The translations under genes were made by a program, and so were the position numbers. The notes beneath the pieces are model-generated. The model searched no databases. It saw nothing but the letters and a program-made list of their open reading frames with translations, and was not told the origin of the DNA. 64,000 bases of DNA, taken from Xiphydria camelus (taxonomy: Eukaryota > Arthropoda > Insecta > Hymenoptera > Xiphydriidae). The stretch is from assembly GCA_963678675.1 (NCBI GenBank), contig OY783199.1:3231501-3295500 (forward strand), read 5' to 3'. Position 1 is the first letter of the stretch; each line of letters opens with the position of its first letter. This document shows, piece by piece, positions 43,155 to 55,300 of this stretch.

Positions 43155-46100
43155 CCAACAGTACCGAGGGTGGAGGATCGTGTGCTTTATTGTTTAGCTA
43201 ATTATTTTACAAAACAACAACAAAGGGATCAATGATATCGCCAGTCGAATGCTTTATTTCCTACCCTTCCCCCCACCTCCCGAATACTCCGGGCGACTCG
43301 TTTTTTTTTAGTAATCGCGAGCGTTGGCTCGGATTACGCATCACGGATTTTTTTCAGAGTACCGCTTCCAGTTCTCTGATTCGCGATATAAGTTTTACAA
43401 TGATTGTATATGTATACGTATATGTAATAATTCGAATTTTTAAGCAATTTTTATTACAGATTCGAAAAATGTAGGAAAAATTATTTAGCCCGTGTTTTTT
43501 AATTTTTTATTTTCGGTCTTATTAAAGCTGGGCTGGGTCTTAAACTACATTTACAAATACAACCACATCATAGTGCTGTGAGTCTATCTCTCTCGCATTC
43601 ATTACTTAGCATAAGTGCGTCTCTCTGGCGTTTTGACAACGTCATGATGTGTAGAGAGAAACGCATTTATGACTCAGCGAATCATTATTTTTTTCGGATA
43701 AATAAAGACCGAATTACGCGTCTCGAAAAATCTCGCGGCCATTCATACGAAAGTAATTTCGGCAAGTTTTATGGCATCGTTTGCATTCAATGCCCAACAA
43801 ATTCGCTGTAGATACCTTTTAATTTTAGCTAATACCTTGTAAAAGTACGCGCTTCTCGACTGCCGTGTGTTCAGAACACACGGCACGTCGTGTATTTCGT
43901 ACATTATATTATAAAATCAACTATGTACGTATTTTGCATGAAAGTATAATGTACGTATGTCTGCTAAATCCTTTCCAAATCTCAAAATATGACGAGCAAG
44001 TCTGAGATTGTCGTGCGAAATTTCTCGTTTTCTCGTATGCTTCTTTCAGCTATCGTTCCTGAACGAACTTTTTTCCTTCCACCGGAGGGAACGTACCGTC
44101 TGTCGGCCTTGTGTACGTTTCGTGACGTCGTATTTTCTGTGTTTCCTAACGACTCACCTGATCTGTCTCTCCTTACCACTGTATTCTCCCTTTCCTTTTG
44201 TTTTGTTTTTAGATTGTTCAAGAAAAGTTGTCGCTGCTCTTGCAGAATGGAGTATGAGGAACGCGTCGGCGTTGCTCCCATTCCGTCCCCGAACAAGTTC
44301 GAACGTAGCCGTGACATTGTCCATGACTATTGGGTATTTGTACACCGATCGCTCAGAATTGCGAACAGGTAAGTGTCTTGCAATTATTCTGCGCCCATAA
44401 ATCGTCGCCCGATGCATAGATATGATTGTAAATAGAAATCGACTGGTTTTCCTCGTATTTAACGAGTTCGTCGCAACACGATCGTTTTCGTTCCACCGCT
44501 ATCATCACTATTAATCGCGCAGGTCTTCTTGAATGGGTTTTTTAATTCAGCCGTTTTGATAAAACGACTATCCCGAAAAATACAATTTCCCCCACAATTC
44601 TCCAGTAAGCATATTTATTTGTAAAGATAGCACATTGCGCTTAATCCGCGCTCGCGTCTCAATACACGATGAGACGTAAATATATTGTACATAGGTATAC
44701 GTCTTATTGTAATTATCCCTCGTGCCGGTTATTCAACGATAAAGAAACGACAACGCGCGCGCGATGTTGGTATATATATTTCTATTAGAATATATACTTT
44801 ATACAATAAATAAATTCTTTTCTAAATTTGTCGTTAGTCTCGTTTAAATATTGAATCGCATCAATGCCTAAAAACAACAGGTATAACGGGTATCCGTGGA
44901 TATTAATTGGTCTCGCAGTCGAACAATTACCCGTATTCAATTAAAAAAATCAAACTAGAGGGAGAAACTGCTCTTCACTCCTATAATTACTTCACAGCGG
45001 CAAATGAATATTACTGATATATAAACGCGGCTTCACGAAACGCTAGGATTTTTAGAAATAAAAGATGGTCGAATCAAAAATTAAACGGAATTAAACAATA
45101 TCGAAAAGGGGTAGGTAATTGTTCGTCCGCTCGCGTGACTCCTAAAGTATAATAAAAACAACCAAATACATGCGATTACGGTATAAACGTACAAAAATAT
45201 AACAAACTAACGGTAGATGTAATAATTCACGAAACACAGTAGGGCTTCGCTAATATTAATTTTAGGGGTGCGGGAAACGAAATCGGGCCTTCTTTAGGAG
45301 AAACGGCGGGCCTCTTCGATTTTTGCGAATTTTAGGCACCCCGAAGCAGCTGCGATTCTCTGAATACGAATTTTAACATTAATTATTCATGGCAAAGCAG
45401 AACTTCGAAACGAGGAAATTCCTCGATAGTTCTTTTTGTGCGAGAAATCGCTGCTGCTCTTGTAACTGATCGCACAATGATATCAGCCCTCGTTTCATTC
45501 GTGTAACTTTAAAATACCATTCTTCTCTCGAATGAGCGAAGGCCCATTTTCGACGAACAAAATGATTCTGGAAAAGCCTCGATACGCTCCGAGATTCCCA
45601 AAAATGTACACAACGAATCGAACCGATATATCACCCTTTTCAAATTAACGTAACTCTATTCAGTTCGTAGCGCCAGGATGCGACGCGATGTGATCGCGCG
45701 CACATATCTAAAATCTACTTTTAAATTGGTCAACGTTGCTGCAGACTTCCGACGTCTTACTTTATTTTTTTTTTTCTTGTTTTTTCCCTCATTTTTATCT
45801 TTTTGTAATTAATCCCACACTCCCCTCTCGCGAACGAAGAATGAATGGGGAGCGAGTAGGAAGACTTTCTTTATTTTCGAGCAAGAGACGTCGATGATCA
45901 TAGATTATATTAGAGCCGATTTATCACCGAAAGAGAGTAAATTAATCACTTACTTTTGAAAGGCTGTCGAGTAAAACTCACCTCCTCCGTTTGCGTTTAC
46001 AGACTCGCGGGACTTGAATAACATTGTTTTCGAGATTTTTACGCAGTTTCGACTTCTGCCGAGCGAAAAAAAAAATCTCGAGGCAACTCGGTCAGCAGGA

Positions 46101-46364
46101 AATGCTCGCCGCTTGACGAAGGGTATGAGAGGGTCAAAGAAAGGAGAAAGAACGCTTTGCGCGATCCGGTAGACCTCGCTGCCCATTTCGAAAACGATAT
46201 CGGGATCGGGAACGATCGGGGGAATCACATGAGTGGGATATCAACGCTGCCGAGAGTTCTCATGGAAATCTTGTCGACTTTCAGTAAGGCCATCTGTGGG
46301 GCAGTTAAACGCGGAGCATTAAATACACGAGACATGCGGGAGGAGGCTTTCAATTAGAAGCAAC
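43155..46364. other. intergenic between two converging genes
   Basis: The 3' UTRs of SLC35B4 (+) and AMP deaminase (-) must end here, and the 3.2 kb contains no recognisable gene. A perfect palindrome with 12-nt arms sits at 43861-43885. A loose inverted pair flanks 43530-43710 (CGGTCTTATTAAAG against AATAAAGACCG) and could be another small transposon. The rest is AT-rich and unremarkable. Confidence 0.4.
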
Positions 46365-49300
46365 TTAAAAACCCTCGGGCTTTTCGACGACCTTGAAAAT
46401 GTTGGAGAGCTCGTCAAGCAACGTCTCGTAGCGATAGCCGACCCGGATATCGGGAACGTTGGTTCTCGTTATGTCGTTACCAGCCACACCCTCCTTCGTG
46501 TAGTTCGGTCCGAGCCAGTACTGTTTGCTCTGGAAAGATATACTCCGTTTTAGTCTCGCTGGAATCTCTCTACAAGGACGCGATATCCTTCGCTCGACAA
46601 GTCGTCACCTTATGCGGAAAGCCGCTCATCAGAACGGAATTGCGAGCCAATTCGCACATGTCGCACGAGCTGAGCTTCCACACTTGGGCAGCTATGCTGT
46701 ACTCCTCCATCAGAGGTTCCTGGCAGAAGAACAAAGGAAGAGGAGTTCAGTGATGATCTCTTTCCGCCTCGATTCGCTTCCGGCTATCGCGACTCGACAA
46801 AGCTACTCGCGGTACCGCGTTCTCCACGTTATCCTCGGCGCGCCGCGCGTTCCTCACCTTTGTGAAGTGGAATTGTAGCGGATCGTCGGTAGACAGGCTC
46901 ACGCAGAGGCCCCTCGCGAGATACTCCGGCAGAGGGTTGCGGTGATAATTGAGAAAGAGGGAATTGTTGCTAAGCGGCGACATGGCGATTCCAATCTGGG
47001 CGAGGTAGTAGAGGTACTGGAGAACCGGTACCTTCCTCAGCAGTAGACCGTGCGAGATGTTCTCCGCCATCATGAAGCCGCACACCAGGTGCTGGATAGG
47101 TCCCGCTTCGCCGCAATGCGGCCTGAGTACGAATGTGTTCAATCCCCGTTCCCTGTGATGAACATCAACGTGATAGAATTCGTGAAATATTCTCCATCGC
47201 CTCAAATAGCAAAAAGTCCATTAATTTTATTATCTAAATCAGGGTGTCTAGCGGTCGGGGAGATCTGGAAAACCTGGTATTATCGAGGAATTTGATATTG
47301 CTTCAATCCAACTCACTTTTACCTAGGGTGCACGATATATTTCATTGACTTATCGGTCGAGACGTTGAGAGTGCAACACGCATTCTTAAATCCGTCTAGT
47401 TTTGCATTTTAGACTATTTTCAATTTATCGTAATGAATCGATCATTGAGTTTAGAATCCAAACTCAATGATTGCTTCAGTAGCCTAGAAGAATAACTTGA
47501 AACTAGTCAGGGAAAAGTACATATATTGAGTCCTGGAAAAGTCAGGGAATTTCAAATGCTGTTTCTCTGCTAGACACCCTGTAAATATATCCCCACGTTC
47601 CCGGTGTAACGCTGTAATCGACTTACGCTCTAAACTGATTCAGCACCGTCATGTTCGCGTACGTGTAGTACTGATAATAACCATACGGTGGATTCTCAAT
47701 GTCGTCCCATTCCGCCGGTGGACTGACGTCTTTATCGAACAGAGGATTTTCCGGTTTGCTCTCGTCGTCGACCGAGTCAAAGCCTATGACCTGCGAATAC
47801 GTGAAATCGTCTTCTTCGATTACGAACATCGGAATCAACTGTCGAAGACACTTCCGCCCGCACTAGCTCGACACTCACGTATTGGAGGAACTTGTGCAGT
47901 TCCGGATGAGTAGTGGGGTCGTTCGTCGCCTCGAAGAGGGGTTTGAAGATGTTGTTCAGGATCTCTTGGAAGTTCGACATCATTTTGTTCAGTTTGAAGA
48001 TATCGCTGCGAACGATTCAAAGAGGACGATAGAAACTATTGATCTTTTCGCACTTCGATTATCGACATCCTTCGAGACTACTTACTACAATCGCGGAATC
48101 TGTATGAGCCAGCGCACGTTGTCCGAGTACACGTCGCTCTGGATGGCCCACTTGGCCAGCTTATCCCACTCTTCGGGGGTCTTCCCGTAGATCGAAAGGC
48201 GCAGCTCTGCGTTTTGGTACTTCGACTCTTCGAGGTCGCTGGCGACTTCCTTGATTATCCTAGCGAAGTATCTGCCGTTCAGATAGTTGTCCGTCTTCAA
48301 GAACACCTCGCGAAGTCTGCTTTCGCCGATCGGGTTGTACTTGGCGTTGAACTTGTCGAATCTGTGGAAGGTGTTTCTGTCCTGAGGATGAAATACTCGG
48401 AATTAGGAACGAATTGATCGATTAGTCGCGAGGGCATCGAAGCGTGGACTCACCGCGTGCACGTCGAGCATATCGACCGTGAGGTCGTAGGTGGTCAGGT
48501 TCATCGACTGGAACACCTCGCGAAGCGTCATGGTTTCGCCGCTTTTGGAACACGTGACGACTTCGTCCGCGTGATTCTTCAGGGTTTTCTTGATGAATCG
48601 CAGCAGGTGCTTTTGATTCATGCAGGAAGCCGCGTGAATGTGAGTGTCAACCTGCCACGGATCAAGTGCAACAAAATAAGGTCACGGTAGGTTTATCGGG
48701 GAGCTTAAAAAGTGGGATCTAAATTGTACCAAAGTTGACTAGACTACGTTTCTAGAAATACCAGAGTACCGTGTTAAATTTTATTCCCCGTTTTTTAACT
48801 CAGTCAGGAAGATTATTAAATAATTTCTCCTGTTCTTGATTTCGCCAAAATTTAGCTTATGCTCTCGGCCGTAGATAAAGTTTCAGTGGAATCGGAAGCG
48901 AGATAAATTACTTAACATTTTCGACGTCACGAGACACGCTCGACTCCATCCTTGTAACTTTTCAACGAAATAAGATATTGGGCTCGATCCTTGATAGAAT
49001 TTAAACTCGCGTGTATACACAGAAAAAAATGATTTTACAATCTCGGCAAAACTGGGTTTTGTTGAGAACTTTTTGCTATCGCGATAAAAATATTATCTGT
49101 GGGAGCAAAAGACATGACCAATAGTAGTAAAATTATTTGCCGAGCTAGCAATCACTTTTACCGAAAAATAATTTTACTGTGATTGTGTGTGTGCAGTTAT
49201 ATTTATTATTATTAGACATATTCTTTTGTTGCCACAGGTAATATATTTGTCACGACAGCAAGAAGTTCTTAACAAAACCTAGTTTAGCTAAGGCTGTAAA

Positions 49301-52300
49301 ATCATTTTCTCCGTGTATCGTTCACAATTTTACATGATTCAGCAGAGTCGAAAAAAAAACGTAATTTCGTCCCAAAACGAAGGGAGAAGAACAAACCTTC
49401 CTGATGTTATAAAAATCCCTGTGAGGCACAGCCTTCTGACTCGCGAGTTCTCTGAGCTCGTTGAGCAAGACGTGCAGCTGGAACTTGGACGACAGATAAC
49501 TCAGTCTCCTGTAGCAAAAGGACTTGAGTGGCCCGTCCGCTATCATGACGCACAGGATATTCATGTCCCTGACAAAAGTCGCCAGATCGGGGTACGGGAA
49601 AGGCACGGGCTTTCCGTTCGCCAGGTCCTCCTCACTGGCGTAGAGGTTGAACACGCCGTTGACCGGAGAAATCGTGTAGTTCTTCGAAGGAGGAAACTCA
49701 CAGGCCCAAGGATCACCGCGCGAAGCAGGCGCGTGCACGGGGTGATCTGCGTTTGGAAGGGTGGAATATTTAAAACGTGAGGGTACATTATTTATATCAT
49801 CGGATACGATAGAATATCGCCCATCCTCTGAGTAACGATAGAACAGATAGTGGAGAATTAAGATAAACGATGGGAATCGATGAAGTTAATGGAATTCAAG
49901 AGTGAGAGAAAGAGAGATGGTAGGAAACTAGAGGAGATGAGGAACGTAGGATATATGAGGAGGGACATGAACCTTGCCAATGGAGGTCTCCGCTGATGAG
50001 GGCGTCGATGTCCGCGTCCGATCGGATTTCGAGCAATTCGTTTTCCAGCAACGATGCATTTTCGCCTTGGGAGATACGGGGGAAGGTCAGTGCTCGATTA
50101 GGGGTGATAGAACGCGAGGGATATCTTTGCACGGGGATTCAGGGTGTCCTTTACATTATGGTGGCACAATTTGCTGACCGTTCTAGCGTCGATAGATTCA
50201 CTTATCGACGGTCTCCCGCGGCCCGATAAGATTTCTTATTTTATTTATAAACTTGAAGAAATGAAGAAAGAAGCAAATCTTACCGGCGATATCCATACGA
50301 TCGTCGTGCTGGATGTCGTCTTCCGTGCAATGCGGCCTCTTGTCGACGCTGCGCAAGAAGCGCGACGTGATCGAGGGGTAGTTTTGCTTGGAACAGTTCA
50401 TGTACCTCTCCCTTATCGCCAGAGCCTGCACGAGCATCTGCGAGGCCTGTTGAAGATCTTCCAGGGGAACCTGCGTCGGTACGTGTATTATAATTAATGA
50501 TCAGACGCGATCGCAATGCGGAATCGCGCCTTTCGTCTCGTGCCATTATTCCCAACCGGACGTATCGGCTCGAATGGGTTTCAAATGTAGCGATTGGAAG
50601 AGGAGCAAGCGACGAGATGCTTCTACGTCGATCGATCTCAGAAATAGCAGTTTCGTCGAACTACTCGAAGCTGTCAAATTCCAATTTATCGGAGACGATC
50701 GACTTCAAAGTGAAGAAGCAACGAAATCCCCGTCGTCTCAACGATTGCGTTTGTCGGATCGTGCATTCTCCATTAACGACGTACATATCGAGAAGTCAAA
50801 GCTATAACAGGCTTCGCAATGTGTTTCTTATTCCCTTTATTCCCCTATTTTGTTAAGTGTGCCCCTTTTCATCCTAAAACTCGTAATTTTCCCCCTTTTC
50901 CTCTATAATTCAATATTTTTCCTTTAAAACCACCTGTTATTCAATTTCTCAGTTGAGTTTATCTTTTCATCGTTTTTTGTTATCTGGAAAGAACCGAAAT
51001 GGTCAATTCCTTTTTTCTTTTTCTTAAAATTGTATTTTAATCCTTACTTCACATCTAGCTGCATCAATATTTCGTTTAAAATATAAAAGCCTAGTTGAAT
51101 TAATATTTCTTACCGGAAACTAGATTTCCATTTCCTTAAATAAGATTATGATGCACACATTTTTAAATTACTTGATATGAGATATAAGTTTTTATAATAA
51201 GTTACAGACATTCTTCATTCGCTTAATCAATATTGGTGTTTCATTGCACGCCTTAAAAATTACTATTTCTTAAAACCCCTACACGTTTCTAATTTCTGGT
51301 AGATTTCCTTTTCCAATCAAAAAAATAGTCTCCTTTTCTTGCTCTAATTTCGCCTATTTCCTCTAAAATTAAATAAATAGGGGCTGTGAAGCCTGCTATA
51401 AGCATCGCGCTTTTTCACAATTCCCACTACAAGTACAACGGCCCAAGACCAATAATAATTGATAAGCGAGAAATCGAATATGCAGCCGCTTGAAAGAATG
51501 CACGGTGATTGCCCAATCAGACCACCAGGGTTTCTTATCGATCGATCATGCTCAAAGAGAGCATCCCGCGAGCGCGACGACTCGCAATAGAATAACGAGC
51601 AGGTATAGATACCCATCATCTCACCTACGATTTCATTTACGTCAGCGTAATCTCATATCGTCCCGGCCTCGTCCACCCCGCTGCCCCTTGGCGGACATCA
51701 AGATCCTCGAGGCCTTGCAATCCAATTCGCATTACAAAGTCAACTAACTGATCGAGCTGATTCTTTGCGCAACCGAACGACAGCGCGGGGGAGGAGGGAA
51801 GATGGAAAGGGGCGAGAGTGAGAGAGGGGAGAGAGAAGCGCGTTTGACAAAGGTTTCCTCGAGTATAAGAACGCATTGGTCGGGCTTCCGCGAAAAAAAA
51901 AGTCTCCAAGTCAATTTTAGCGTCGCGAGAAATCTCGGAAATATTGGGTTCGCGGTGAGAGAGAAATCTGGGTCGTATCGTCGTTTATCTACTTCTCGGA
52001 ATTTGCGTATCGCCGCTTATATCGGACACCGGATATCGACAGTCGGCCAGCGAATTAAACTTTGCCCTGCAGCGGAAGCAGGGAAAAATCATTATAACGC
52101 ACCTGACCTAGTTTGCTATCAGATTATTCCGGGTGAACGGACACTGCATCGCGATACGATCCAAACTTTTTTCTCGGTGTAGCAGGTAAAATTCGTACGA
52201 GCCTTCGCTCGGCCCTCCTTACCCCGGATGTATCCTCCCCGGAAATGGAGACGCGCTGAAAGTGCGGCACGAAGTCATTCTCCTCGAGGGCGAAGGGATC

Positions 52301-55300
52301 CGCGTCCTCGGGAATTCCCGGGTACAATGACGGCTCATAATGACTGCGACGCTCCTCGAGGTCCTTCGCGGCTCTGGAAAATACGGGAAAAAATGTCCTT
52401 TACGTTTTTTACGATGACCAGCGGGGAGGGAAAACAAATAAATTTCGATCTGGAAAACTCGGGGAACTTCAATTTCGGATTTCAACTGTTCACAGACACC
52501 GCGCCGAATAAATTCCTCGATGACGACCCCGCGATAGCGATGAAGATACGCGAGAGATCCTCAACCGACACGCGCGATTTTCTCGGGCCGCGATTACGAC
52601 TATCGCGCGACAAAATTAAAGTCCGCCGCGCTTAGGAGGGAGAGGAACAAATCGTTCCACCCTGCCCGAAGCGCGTAGGGGTTATCGACGAAGGCGAATC
52701 GCGTTACTGTATCGCATAGAAGTACTGCGCACTCGTGCGATAACCGCGCCGCGAATACCTCGCGACGAGATTGCGTTCTATTAATAAAATATTATGGATA
52801 CGCTTCGTCGGGTATTCAGCTGATCGACCCTGAATTTATTAGCGTCATCACGACGCCGGCGTGAATCTTCCTAGGGAAATTCCTATTTTGGCTCTCGTGA
52901 AGATCGGGGGAAGGCGAGGGGCGCGTAACAGTGACTGTTTCGGCGTGACGTTTGTACGAATTCGGCTGAGTGGCGAATCGGGGATCGAACTGTGATTAGA
53001 TGGTGATATTCGTGTGCCTGAATATACGAAATGTCGAGTACGAAGTCGAGTCTTTATCTTGGCTGGTTATAGTGGCTAGAGTAAACGCGTAAATGCGGTT
53101 TGACTAGTTTTATCGTCATTAAACGCGATCGTGTCTTTTGCCACGTGCATCTGTAGCCTCTTATAATTATGATTACATAATATCCTGATCGATACAGCCG
53201 CGTTTGTCCTCCTGCGTCCTTGCACCGAGAACAGTTTATTAATAATTAATAGATTTCAAATATTTCGCCGGGAGAAGAAAATATGTATATGTGTTAATTA
53301 TTTGAATCTTTTTTGTCATTCAAATGATTGTCCCAAAGGATCAAATTATACCAAATAAATATCGTAATAATTAATGACTATTTATTTGGTCTAATAAAAC
53401 GTGTACTCCGTTATATTCAAACAAACATTTATTAACTACAAATAAACTGTTTTCTCGGTTCACCGAGAAGAAAGTTTATTAATAAATGTACCTAATTTGG
53501 AATACAGCGAAATGAATATTTCATTAGGACGAGAAAATATGTGTCAATTATTTGAATCTTTATTTCATTCATGTGGTTGCCTCAAAGGATCTAATTGTAA
53601 CAAATAAATATCATAAATAGTTAATGACTATTTGGTCTAATAAAATGTTTATTCCGTTATATTCAAACATTTGTTAACTACAAATAAATTATTTTCTCGG
53701 TTCACCGAGAAAACAGTTTATTTGTAGTTGATAAACATAATTTCAAATTCGGCGAAATAAATATTTCGTTAGGACACGAAAATATATATTAATTATTTGA
53801 ATCTTATGTATTAATTATTTGAATCTTTTTTTTCATTCAAACGATTGCCTCAAAGGATCAAATTGTAGCTAACGAATATTTACTTGAATCGATAAAATAT
53901 TTGTTTCACCATATTCAAACTAATATTGATTAACTGCAAATAAACTATTTTCGTCGATGTGCCGAGGATGAGACCGTTACGTCTAACGCTCGCACAGAAT
54001 GCAGAGTGCGTCTCCGCGCGTGCCGTTTATGAAATGGTGCTCTTTTCGCGATCGGTTACTCCCCCTCCCACGCGTGAATCATGTTTACTCAACCGATCGA
54101 GACAGACATTGACGACGTTTCCATACAGACTGCTGCGTACAACCCGATCATATCTCGCGGCGACTCTTCTTTCTCTTCTTTAGTCCGGAATGGTTTCAGT
54201 TACAACCGAATCATCGTATCAACCGCGTCTCGGGTTACGGCTTTCAGCTCCATGAATCGCAACGTGTCGTGGCGTTCGAAAACGAGTTTGTATGCTTATA
54301 TCGGGGCGGATAACACCGCGTGGAGCTTCCACAGTGAAAATGATCAGACCGGTCGTTTCATCCGCCGAAAGTTACTTTACCTCTGATACAGCGCGTTATC
54401 GCGAAACCACCGTTTCGACTCTATCGCTCCGGCGAACATCCTGCCAAAGCGATCACGCTATCGATCAAGTCCGGCCGCTTCGACGATCGTCTCAATTTTC
54501 CAAAATATCGATCGCCCTGAAATCCTCCCTGACTCTCTATATCCCTCTCATAAGGCACACCTCGTACGTTGATAATACCGCGTGCAATCCGCGGACGATC
54601 GATCGCGCGGAATATATAGGATCGAGACGAGCGGAAGATCCCGTTTACGTCCACCGCGCGTTGTTCACTACATCTCTACGGAGCCCGCGCTGGCTCCGTC
54701 CCTCGACCCTCGTGCATGAACCGAAGACGCGGCGAGCAAAGCTCCATGTCCTTCCAGGCCGACGTTCGCGCAAGGACTGAGATGAAGCCACTGGTTGCAA
54801 TGCCGCGTCAACCCCGACGATTGGGGCCGGCGGACGCGCGTATCCCTCCGTTTACTTCGCTGGTGTACCGATGCCAATACCACACTGGCGGCGACGTTAA
54901 CACCGCAGTGATACTGTGCAGGGTTCTCCGGTGCCACTGCCACCACCGCCACCGCCTTCCCGCGTCACCCTCGTCCTAGAACGGCGCGAGGAGGGAGGGG
55001 AGAGACGGGAGAAGGCCGGGGGTGGTTGGTCGGTCGGTTGATTCTCTAAATATCTCGAGTCCAGTTGGGGGTGACGCGAAAGGACGCTAACCCTTGTCGC
55101 GACGAAGGAGGGAAAAAAGGACTGAATGATTCGGTGTCTCGATACACCGGCTGTGCTGACGACATACGCCGCTGTGGCAACGCGAGCATTATCGTCACCA
55201 TCGCGCGTCATCCGCCGACGCGTTTACGGGAAGGGTGGAGAAAGAGGGGGGCGGGAAGACGAGGGTGGCGAATTTCCCTGGACCAGAATTACTCCTGGGA

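Noticed and set aside
44008..44400. Overlapping 130- and 111-codon frames on opposite strands
   Set aside because: Between converging genes, no family resemblance, simple codon usage.
54668..55211. Possible alternative first exon of AMP deaminase in GC-rich DNA
   Set aside because: No ATG frame with a donor in the phase needed for the exon at 52223-52373 or 57502-57676.
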